The notes below the pieces were generated by a model, which was not told the DNA's origin, searched no databases, and saw only the letters and a list, made by a program, of their open reading frames with translations. A program made the translations under genes and the position numbers. Shown piece by piece: positions 56,320-64,000 of a stretch of DNA of 64,000 nucleotides. The DNA is from Urbifossiella sp046350095 (GTDB taxonomy: Bacteria > Planctomycetota > Planctomycetia > Gemmatales > Gemmataceae), in contig JAXMBA010000002.1 of assembly GCA_046350095.1 (NCBI GenBank), positions 1,550,001-1,614,000 on the forward strand. Direction: 5' to 3'. Position 1 is the first letter of the stretch; each line of letters begins with the position of its first letter.

Positions 56320-57300
56320 TCACAGCGGCGCCGGCAGGTCCCGCCGCGTGAAGATCGCCAGCGCCGCCAGATACCCCACCGCCCCGGCCGCGAGCAGCAC
56401 CGGCACCACCGGCACGCCGGGAACGCCGAACGGGTCGGCCGTCCAGTCGCCCCCCCGCAGCATGATCTTCTGCGGCTGGTAGTAGAAGTACGCGCTGAAC
56501 GGCCGCACCCACGCGGCGGCGTCCCACAGCTGGCCGAGCACGTTCGCCGCGAACATCAGCACGCCCGCCAGCACGCCGTAGCCGACCACCTTCCACCGGC
56601 TGCGGCCGGCCGCCGACAGCGCCATCGTCAGGCCGCTGAGCGCGAACATGAGGGCCGCCGTGTTCACCAGCGCGAGCGGCTGGCGCGACACGTCCGGGGT
56701 GATGTCCCGCTCGTCCGTCGGGATGAACGCCAGCATCGCCGGCGAGCCGTTCTTCTGCAGGAACTCGCGCACCGCGGTGTAGTCCGGTTTGAAGTCCCCG
56801 ACCAGCACCAGGCCGGCGCGCGTGCCGGCGTGGATGCTCAGGCACAGGAGCGGGATCGCGACGGCGTCCACCATTAGGTGCGCGAGGATCAGCCGGCTCC
56901 GGGGCACCGGCTGCGACAGCAGCAGCTCCATCGTCCCCTTGTCGAGTTCGCCGGCGACGGCCCCCGCGGCCCGGCCGACGGCCCACACCGAGCACAGGAT
57001 GATGACGATCGGGTGCATGAGGCCGACGGCGAGGAAGTCGTCCGGCTCCTGGAACTGCACGTCGCCGCCGCCCAGGACGGCCTGCGACACCTTGCCGGGG
57101 CCGCGGAACAGCACGTCGCGGAAGGCGTTCTCGGGGAGCCGGGCGACGCGGGAGATGATGTTGAAGAACGGGGTGATCTCGGCCGTGACGCGCTGCGTGA
57201 TCTTCACCCACATGGCGGAGAAGAGGAACAGCAGCACGCACACCACGACCAGGGCGGTGCGGCTGTCGCGGAGGAGTTTCTGGAACAGGATCAGGGTCAT
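56320..57300 (-). CDS. ABC-2 type transporter permease
   Basis: This membrane subunit of 326 residues has an N-terminal helix (ALVVVCVLLFLFSAMWV), a large periplasmic loop (~110 residues), then five or six helices including LMHPIVIILCSVWAVGRAAG and the motif ELDKGTMELLLSQPVPRSRL, typical of ABC-2 permeases related to the gliding/NosY type. It is the partner of the ATPase at 57466, which is just upstream on the same strand. Element I (57312-57453) separates the pair. The substrate is unknown. Confidence 0.88.
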   Translation of the reverse strand: MTLILFQKLLRDSRTALVVVCVLLFLFSAMWVKITQRVTAEITPFFNIISRVARLPENAFRDVLFRGPGKVSQAVLGGGDVQFQEPDDFLAVGLMHPIVIILCSVWAVGRAAGAVAGELDKGTMELLLSQPVPRSRLILAHLMVDAVAIPLLCLSIHAGTRAGLVLVGDFKPDYTAVREFLQKNGSPAMLAFIPTDERDITPDVSRQPLALVNTAALMFALSGLTMALSAAGRSRWKVVGYGVLAGVLMFAANVLGQLWDAAAWVRPFSAYFYYQPQKIMLRGGDWTADPFGVPGVPVVPVLLAAGAVGYLAALAIFTRRDLPAPL

Positions 57301-57311
57301 GGGGGTGGTGT

Positions 57312-57453
57312 GGAAGACGGATTAACCACAGAGTCACAGAGGGCACAGAGGGAAGACAGGAAGGCCGAGACGAAGCGGAGTTTGAAAACAAATGCTTCTC
57401 TCCCCTCGGACGTTGGTTTTCTCTCTGTGGCCTCTGTGACTCTGTGGTTAATC
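57312..57453. repeat. Inverted repeat with CACAGAG units, copy 1
   Basis: The arms GATTAACCACAGAGTCACAG... (57320-57350) and its inverse (57423-57453) pair at 30 of 31 bases. GGAAGACGG (57312-57320) precedes the left arm, as in copy 2 at 61772. The interior contains a block near GGCCGAGACGAAGC...GAGTTTGAAAACAAA that recurs, inverted, in copy 2. It lies between the ABC ATPase stop and the permease start, inside a predicted operon. Confidence 0.92.
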
Positions 57454-57465
57454 CTGGTTTTCGGT

Positions 57466-58341
57466 TCACCCGTGGAACCGCCGGTAGATCGGCCCGAGCC
57501 CCTGCGGCTCGACGCGGAGGTCGGTCAGCGGCTGCCGCGCCAGCCAGTCCAGCAGCGCCGGCTGCGGGCCGCGGTACGTCAGGCTCAGCCGGCCGTCGGC
57601 GACGGCGTCCGACGGCAGCGCCGCCCCGTCGGGGCCGGCGGTCGGGGCCGGGCCGGTCAGCGCCGCGGACACGGCCCGCCCGCCCCGCAGGTCGGCCATG
57701 CACTGCATGTGGACGAGCCGGCCGCGGCGGAGCACGGCGACGCGGTCGCACACCGCCTCCACCTCCTGCAACACGTGCGACGAGAACAGCACCGCCTGGC
57801 CGCGCGCCTTCGCCGCCGCCAGCTGGTCGAGCAGCTCGTCGCGCATCGTCGGGTCGAGGGTGTTGGTCGGCTCGTCGAGGATGATGAGCGGCACCTTCGG
57901 CACCAGCACCGTCAGCAGCGCCACCTTCCGCTTCATGCCGCTGCTCATGTGCGTGAGCGGGCGGTCGACGTCGATGTCGAGCTTCTTGGCGAGCGCGTCC
58001 ACCTCGGGGCCGGGCGTGTCGCCGCGCAGGCCGGCGAGGAACCGCACCAGCCGCCGGCCGGTCATCGTCTCGTACAGCCGCAGTTCGCCCGGCAGGTAGG
58101 CGACGTTCCGCCGCGCCTGCACGCCCTGCGTCCAGCAGTCGAAGCCGGCGAGGGTGGCGCGGCCGGCGGTGGGGCGGAGGAACCCGAGCATGATGCGCAG
58201 GGCCGTGCTCTTGCCCGAGCCGTTGGGCCCGAGGAGGCCGACGACCTCGCCGGGGGCGACCGTCAGGTTCAGGTCGTCGAGGGCGCGGAAGGAGCCGTAG
58301 TCCTTGGTGAGGCCGGCGGCGGTGAGGACGGGGTCGGCCAT
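57466..58341 (-). CDS. ABC transporter ATP-binding protein
   Basis: This ATPase of 291 residues drives the ABC-2 permease encoded downstream. Walker A is GPNGSGKSTALRI, the signature is MSSGMKRKVALL (a degenerate form of LSGGQ with SSGM), Walker B is IILDEPTN, and the switch His is in LFSSHVLQEVEAVC. The C-terminal ~70 residues form the extra domain of the CcmA/NatA-like group. ATG 58341 is preceded by a short divergent promoter region shared with a beta-propeller gene. Confidence 0.9.
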   Translation of the reverse strand: MADPVLTAAGLTKDYGSFRALDDLNLTVAPGEVVGLLGPNGSGKSTALRIMLGFLRPTAGRATLAGFDCWTQGVQARRNVAYLPGELRLYETMTGRRLVRFLAGLRGDTPGPEVDALAKKLDIDVDRPLTHMSSGMKRKVALLTVLVPKVPLIILDEPTNTLDPTMRDELLDQLAAAKARGQAVLFSSHVLQEVEAVCDRVAVLRRGRLVHMQCMADLRGGRAVSAALTGPAPTAGPDGAALPSDAVADGRLSLTYRGPQPALLDWLARQPLTDLRVEPQGLGPIYRRFHG

Positions 58342-58472
58342 GAACGCGGGTCGCGGGGTGGCGGCGGGCTCGTTTAGTGTAGGGGCGGCGCGGCCGCGCC
58401 GGCGAACCGTTCGTTCATCGGCTTCTCACCACCCGCCGCGTTTGTTACCGCCAGCCCCCCAGGAGGCCCGCC

Positions 58473-59732
58473 ATGCCCGCCCGTGTGCTCGCCGCGCTGC
58501 TCGCCCCCCTGCTCGTCGCCGCCGACTGGCCGCAGTTCCGCGGCCCCGCCGGCGACGGCGTCGCCGCCGGCTTCGCCGCGCCGGCGGCCTGGCCGAAGGA
58601 ACTGAAGAAGGGCTGGACCGCCCCCGTCGGCCAGGGCGTCGCCACCCCGGCGCTGGCCGGCGGCAAGTTGTACGCCTTCGGCTGGGAGGACGGCCAGGAA
58701 GTCCTCCGCTGCCTCGACGCGGCCACCGGCAAGGTGCTGTGGAAGGAGGGCTACACGACCACCCCCGCCGGCGGCCCGGCGAGCGGGTACCCGGCGGCGC
58801 GGTCGTCGCCGGCCGTGGCCGACGGCAAGGTCGTCACGTTCGGCGTGCAGGGCGTCCTGGTGTGCCGCGACGCCGCCACCGGCAAGGAGTTGTGGAAGAA
58901 GGAGAGCACCGGCCGCGTCCCCGGGTTCAGCGCGTCGTGCTCGCCGCTGGTCGCCGGCGGGCTGTGCGTCGTGCAGGTCGGCGGCGACGGCGGCGGGGCG
59001 GTGGTCGCGTTCGACCTCGCCACCGGCGCCGAGCGCTGGCGGTGGGCGTCCGACGGCACCAAGTACGCCTCGCCCACGGTGGTGGACGTCGGCGGCCTGA
59101 AGGCGGTCGTGGCCGAGACGACGGGCACCGTGTCGGCGGTGGGGCTGGCCGACGGCAAGATGCTGTGGCAGGCGGCGTTCAGCAGCAAGTACAACGCCTC
59201 GACGCCGGTGACGGCCGGGCCGGTGGTGATGTACGGCGGCAGCGGCAAGGCCAACACCGCGATGAAGCTCGACCGCAAGGGCGACGCGCTGGAGGCGACG
59301 AAGCTGTGGGCCAACGACGAGAACCCGGTGCAGTACGGCAGCCCGGCGGTGGCGGGCGGCCGACTGTTCAACATCGCCCAGGACGGCTCCGTGTTCGCCA
59401 TCGACACCGCCACCGGCAAGACGGTGTGGACCGGCCGCCCGTCGGCCGCGGGCGGCACGGCAGCGCCGCCGCCGCCGGGCAAGGGCGGGAAGGGCGGCTT
59501 CGGCGGCAAGGGCGGCGGCGGCGGGTACGGGTCGGTGGTGGTGGCGGGCCCGGCGCTGTTCACGCTGACGCCGGCGGGCACGCTGGTGGTGCTGGACGCG
59601 ACCGCGGCCGAGTACAAGGAGCTGGCCAAGTACCGCGTCGCCGACGGCGGCACGTACGCGTACCCGGTGGTGGACGGCAAGAACGTCTTCGTCCGCGACC
59701 GCGACAGTGTGACACTGTGGACGATCGAGTGA
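58473..59732 (+). CDS. Secreted PQQ-type beta-propeller protein
   Basis: This protein of 419 residues has a signal peptide (MPARVLAALLAPLLVAA) and then WPQFRGPAGDG, the usual start of planctomycete PQQ-like propellers. Repeats are visible: LYAFGWEDGQEVLRCLDAAT, GVLVCRDAATGKELWKKES, VVAFDLATGAERWRWAS and VFAIDTATGKTVWTG. A glycine/lysine low-complexity loop (GKGGKGGFGGKGGGGG) interrupts one blade at about residue 340-355. Such proteins probably bind other proteins or sugars rather than PQQ. Element C starts within its stop codon. Confidence 0.9.
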   Translation: MPARVLAALLAPLLVAADWPQFRGPAGDGVAAGFAAPAAWPKELKKGWTAPVGQGVATPALAGGKLYAFGWEDGQEVLRCLDAATGKVLWKEGYTTTPAGGPASGYPAARSSPAVADGKVVTFGVQGVLVCRDAATGKELWKKESTGRVPGFSASCSPLVAGGLCVVQVGGDGGGAVVAFDLATGAERWRWASDGTKYASPTVVDVGGLKAVVAETTGTVSAVGLADGKMLWQAAFSSKYNASTPVTAGPVVMYGGSGKANTAMKLDRKGDALEATKLWANDENPVQYGSPAVAGGRLFNIAQDGSVFAIDTATGKTVWTGRPSAAGGTAAPPPPGKGGKGGFGGKGGGGGYGSVVVAGPALFTLTPAGTLVVLDATAAEYKELAKYRVADGGTYAYPVVDGKNVFVRDRDSVTLWTIE

Positions 59733-59822
59733 CGCCCGGCGAGCCGGGGGCGTCAGCCGCCGGGCGCTTGGGGGGTGTGGAACAAGAATCCGGGGGCTGA
59801 CGCCCCCGGCTCGCCGGGCGTC
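59731..59822. repeat. Inverted repeat with 28-base arms overlapping two gene ends
   Basis: Arms 59731-59758 (GACGCCCGGCGAGCCGGGGG...) and 59795-59822 are perfectly complementary around 36 bases. It begins at the second base of the propeller gene's TGA and runs into the last ~23 codons of the convergent ATP-grasp gene, whose C-terminus (LTPGEPGASAPGFLFHTPQA) is therefore encoded by the repeat. Confidence 0.93.
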
Positions 59823-60625
59823 AGCCCCGCCCACGCTCGGAAAGCGGCGGCGACACGCCGCTCGATCTCGCGCTCGACCGCCGGCAGCCCCAGGTCGCGG
59901 TCGACGTGGTTCACCAGCCCGTCGGTGCCGACCTCCAGCACCACCCACTCGCCGGACGGCCTCTGTAGTAGATCGACGCAGCCGAACGAGCCGAGCAGCC
60001 CGGTCGCCGCCAGTGCCGACCGCGCCGCCGAAGTCGCGTCGGGCGGCGCCACGCCGGCATCCGCGTACCGCGCCCCGCGGGCGTGCGCCACCCACGGCGA
60101 CGACGGCGCCCCCGCGGGAAACCGCCGCACGACCCAGCCGAATAGCTCGCCCCCCGCAGCGTAGGTGCGGTACACCTCGGGCCGCTCCAGCCGGACGAAC
60201 TCCTGTACCACGAGCGGCCGTGGCCAGGAGCGCGGCAGGGCGAGGTCGGGCGTCAGTTCGCGGTGCCCCGACGCCCCGCACCCGGTCGGGAACTTCACGC
60301 ACCACTCGCGCCCCGGCCGGTCGCTCAGCAACCGCAGCGCCTCATCCAGAGTGTCGAGCAGCAGCGTCTCCGGCGTCGGCACCCGCGCGGCGGCGAACAC
60401 GACAGCCAGTTCACGCTTGTCGGCCGCGAGGCGGATGCCCCTGAGCGGGATGAAGAGGCGCCCGCCGGCGGCGGGCTCGGACTCGTCCGAATGGAGGAGG
60501 TAGTTGAACGCCCGCGGGGCGTCGGACACGTCCACGCCGAGCACCCGGCCGAGCCGCGCGGCGTGGTCGGCGAACGCCTACGCGCCCGCACCCCCGTTCA
60601 GGACGCAGCAATCGGCAGGGCTCAT
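59753..60625 (-). pseudogene. ATP-grasp family protein with in-frame TAG at codon 16
   Basis: The gene starts at ATG 60625, which overlaps the stop of the DUF4177 gene (ATGA). Codons 1-15 (MSPADCCVLNGGAGA) and 17 onward (AFADHAARLGRVLGVDVSD) read as a continuous Rossmann-like start. Codon 16 is TAG at 60578-60580, which one base change would make TGG. The rest has ATP-grasp features: LSDRPGREWCVKFPTGCGAS, LVVQEFVRLERPEVYRTY and CVDLLQRPSGEWVVLEVG. A GTG at 60544 could restart translation and give 263 residues. The ligase substrate is unknown. Confidence 0.75.
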
Positions 60626-60852
60626 CGCCCGCGCGGCGCCGGCGAGGCGACCACGTCCGACACCGGCTTCTTGTAGAAGAGGATGACCGTGTCCAGCCCC
60701 GTGTCGGGGCTGCGGAACACGTTCGCCGACACGAGCTCCCAGCCGTACTCGCCCATCAGGCTCATCTCGGCGTGCCGCCGCTCCACCACCACGTCCACCG
60801 ATAACCCCTCAGTCGAGAACTGCTGGGTCATGTACTTCCACTTGGTGAGCAC
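60622..60852 (-). CDS. DUF4177-family small protein
   Basis: This cytoplasmic protein of 76 residues has the DUF4177 pattern: MLTKWKYMTQQF at the N-terminus, then GEYGWELVSANVFRSPDTGL and the final strand DTVILFYKKP. These proteins are small alpha-beta folds of unknown role. The GTG at 60852 gives the expected N-terminus; ATG 60831 would cut off the first strand. Its stop overlaps the ATP-grasp start. Confidence 0.8.
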   Translation of the reverse strand: MLTKWKYMTQQFSTEGLSVDVVVERRHAEMSLMGEYGWELVSANVFRSPDTGLDTVILFYKKPVSDVVASPAPRGR

Positions 60853-60870
60853 CGTTCACCCCCGTTCGGG

Positions 60871-61022
60871 GGGAATGACGAATGACGAATGACCCACCAA
60901 CGACGAAGGAAGAACGAAGCACGAAGCACGAGTGACGATGAGGCCGGGGCGGCTTCGGGCTTCGCCATTCGGACTTCGCGTTTCCTTCGTCATTGGTGGG
61001 TCATTCGTCATTCGTCATTCCC
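60871..61022. repeat. Inverted repeat of AATGAC units, copy 2
   Basis: Arms 60871-60911 (GGGAATGACGAATGACGAAT...) and 60982-61022 pair at 40 of 41 bases around a 70-base interior, which itself repeats ACGAAGC-like units. The outer parts are the same as in the repeat at 53737 except for exchange of single repeat units. It ends 4 bases before the stop of the coiled-coil zinc-ribbon gene. Confidence 0.93.
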
Positions 61023-61026
61023 GATG

Positions 61027-61731
61027 TTACTCCGCGGGATACAGCAGCCGGCCGCAGCCGGCGTTCGGGCACGGCACGAACCCGCCGGCCTGCAGCTCGT
61101 AGATCTTCTGGTCGGTCACCGACCCGCGGCAGCCCTGGCACACCTTCCCCTTCAGCGCCGCCATCGCGTCGGGGCCGCGGCCCTTCACCTGGCCGTCGTA
61201 GATGCTCTTCACGTTCGGCGGCAGCTGCGCCTCGGCCGCGACCAGCGCCGCCTGCGACTCCTTCTGGTCGGCCTGCATCCGCGCCAGCCGGTCGGCCGCG
61301 TCCTGCTGGTACTGCTTGAACTCGGCCTGCGCGTCGGCCCACTGCTTCTCGACCGCCGGGATCGCCGCCGTGCGCTCGTCCAGGTCGGTCATCGTGGCCA
61401 GAATCGTCTCTTCGAGCTGGTTCTTGAGGTCGGTCGCCTGGCGGATCTCGGACTGCTTGGCCTCGTACTCCTTGGTGACGGAGATGCCGAGGAGTTGGTG
61501 CCCGAGCTTGACGAGGCGGGCCTCGGTCTGCTTGAGGGTGCCCTCGTCGTCGCGCTGCTTGAGCTTTAGCTTCTTGATGGTCTCGTGGTGGTCCTTGTGG
61601 GCCTGCTCCTCGTTGGCGAGGCGGGTTTGTTGCGCCTTGAGGACGCGGGGGCCGCGGTCGATCTCTTCTTGCAGCGATTTGAGGTGCTTGCGGAGGCGGT
61701 GGCACTCGCGGAGGGTGCTGGTCACGGACAT
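61027..61731 (-). CDS. Coiled-coil protein with C-terminal zinc ribbon
   Basis: This protein of 234 residues is almost entirely a long antiparallel coiled coil (LRECHRLRKHLKSLQEEIDR to about residue 175), ending in a zinc ribbon: CQGC ... CPNAGC (last ~40 residues). It fits the DUF164/C4-zinc-ribbon family that includes chlamydial CdsZ and HP0958-like proteins, thought to be chaperone or RNA-binding factors. The gene has its own -10 box (61755-61760) and AAAGGAG upstream of ATG 61731. It lies downstream of rpoD. Confidence 0.88.
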   Translation of the reverse strand: MSVTSTLRECHRLRKHLKSLQEEIDRGPRVLKAQQTRLANEEQAHKDHHETIKKLKLKQRDDEGTLKQTEARLVKLGHQLLGISVTKEYEAKQSEIRQATDLKNQLEETILATMTDLDERTAAIPAVEKQWADAQAEFKQYQQDAADRLARMQADQKESQAALVAAEAQLPPNVKSIYDGQVKGRGPDAMAALKGKVCQGCRGSVTDQKIYELQAGGFVPCPNAGCGRLLYPAE

Positions 61732-61754
61732 GGGGTGCCGGCTCCTTTACCGCT

Positions 61755-61760
61755 ATTGTA
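61755..61760 (-). promoter_or_regulatory. -10 box for the coiled-coil gene
   Basis: TACAAT on the minus strand is located 23 bases ahead of ATG 61731, with AAAGGAG between. It lies between the repeat at 61772-61920 and the gene, so transcription can start anew after that repeat. Confidence 0.5.
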
Positions 61761-61771
61761 GCGGGCCGGTC

Positions 61772-61920
61772 GGAAGACGGGGATTAACCACAGAGTCACA
61801 GAGGGCACAGAGGAGGACAGAAAGCCGAGAGAAGACAAGAATTTGGTTTCAAACTCTGCCTCGTCTCGGCCTTCTGGCTTCCCTCTGTGCCCTCTGTGAC
61901 TCTGTGGTTAACCGTCTTCC
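61772..61920. repeat. Inverted repeat with CACAGAG units, copy 2
   Basis: The arms GGATTAACCACAGAGTCACA... (61781-61813) and its inverse (to 61914) are nearly perfect. They extend outward to GGAAGACGG (61772-61780) and CCGTCTTCC (61912-61920). The interior contains a block near TTGGTTTCAAACTC...GTCTCGGCC that matches the interior of the 57312 copy in opposite orientation. It ends 9 bases before the rpoD stop codon. Confidence 0.93.
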
Positions 61921-61929
61921 TCACGCGCC

Positions 61930-63591
<1,662 letters not shown>

Positions 63592-63694
63592 CCGAACCCC
63601 TCCCACAGTGCCGTCGGCGGCGGGCCGGCGGCGGGTGGATCGTGTGACGGTGGTGCCCATCCGTGGTGCTCCCGTGCGCGGGCGAGGCCCGCAG

Positions 63695-64000
63695 CTAGTC
63701 CGGTAACCGGCCCCGCCCCTGGAGGAGGCGGAGCAGTTCGGTGGCGTCGTCGGCCCCGGCGGCGAGCGCGTCCCGCACCCGCTTCCGGTCGGCCTCGGCC
63801 TTCAAATCGCCGAAGCGCGTCAGCACGCGCGTCAGCCACTCGGCCCGCTCCTCCGGCTCGCGGCCCATGAACCCTCCAACTTGATGGAGGTTGACGGCCG
63901 CGTCGTACAGGTCCGGCCGGTCCGCCAGCCGATCCCGGAGGGCTTCCAGGTCGGGCACAACGCCGGCCGCCTGGAGGGCGTACATCTCGCCGAGCAGCCG
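63695..64000 (-). CDS. Probable DnaG primase C-terminus (5' partial)
   Basis: The reading frame is open at the right edge of the window, so only the last 101 residues are seen. They are helical (RLLGEMYALQAAG, LEALRDRLADRPDLYDAAVN, EWLTRVLTRFGDLKAEADRK) with no recognised catalytic motif. The position directly upstream of rpoD on the same strand fits the common dnaG-rpoD arrangement, and the helical end fits the C-terminal helicase-binding domain of primase. This is inferred from context; it could be another protein. Confidence 0.5.
   Translation of the reverse strand, partial: RLLGEMYALQAAGVVPDLEALRDRLADRPDLYDAAVNLHQVGGFMGREPEERAEWLTRVLTRFGDLKAEADRKRVRDALAAGADDATELLRLLQGRGRLPD

Noticed and set aside
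63592..63660. ATG 63660 as the start of rpoD
   Set aside because: The 23 added codons have poor third-position GC bias, and ATG 63591 has a strong ribosome-binding site and starts the conserved MDWK sequence.

Overview
The window reads as a chromosomal segment of a high-GC planctomycete, most likely of the Gemmata group (family Gemmataceae). The evidence is gene content: a DUF1559 prepilin-like protein, a DUF1501 Tat-exported protein, a DUF1549/DUF1553 cytochrome-type protein, a WD40 protein with a planctomycete haem motif, a YdjY-domain protein, a CotH-kinase protein with an EF-hand, and many short zinc-ribbon and membrane proteins. I see no rRNA, tRNA, CRISPR array, prophage or transposase.

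Layout. 1-9.5 kb: lipid and envelope genes on the plus strand (phospholipid methyltransferase end, psd-pssA, a second methyltransferase, an MsbA-like ABC exporter coupled to an ArnT-like glycosyltransferase, a large membrane protein, a small helical protein). 9.6-14.2 kb: Ser/Thr kinase, M32 carboxypeptidase, a DUF2007 protein coupled to mnmE. 14.4-22.5 kb: a periplasmic nitrate reductase locus. napD-napA-napB-like-unknown run leftward; a tetrahaem lipoprotein, a four-cluster ferredoxin, an NrfD/PsrC membrane subunit, an Rrf2 regulator and a frameshifted PP2C phosphatase run rightward. A 34-bp inverted repeat lies in the divergent promoter. No napC, napG or napH is present, so the NrfCD-type module is the probable quinol dehydrogenase. 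22.5-35.5 kb: a CMD-family protein, an orphan eutB, secreted planctomycete proteins, one gene of unusually low GC, a DUF1553 protein and a CotH protein. 35.5-36 kb: a perfect sigma-54 promoter ahead of a strongly folded, possibly non-coding transcript. 36-47 kb: DUF1501, SUKH, ankyrin, DUF1559 plus its lipoprotein partner, a HEAT-repeat lipoprotein, YdjY, an SDR and a GlcD-type oxidase. 47-64 kb: DcuC transporter, PstS, protoporphyrinogen oxidase, ArsR regulator, XPB helicase with a DEDDh exonuclease, an ABC-2 transporter, a PQQ-propeller protein, an ATP-grasp gene with an in-frame TAG, a coiled-coil zinc-ribbon protein, the main sigma factor and probably the end of dnaG.

The most striking structure is not a gene. 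Nearly every gap downstream of a gene holds a long inverted repeat with arms of 12 to 50 bases, usually beginning 1 to 20 bases after a stop codon. They belong to several unrelated sequence families, some recurring: a nested ~215-bp element (four copies), a 50-bp-arm element, a pair of inverted copies sharing a core, and a pair of related elements rich in short AATGAC units. They look like 3'-end elements, and one sits inside a predicted ABC operon. They are not classical terminators, because T-tracts are absent.

Three genes (PP2C, a zinc-ribbon protein, an ATP-grasp protein) are each broken by a single-base change. These may be real mutations or base errors in the assembly.
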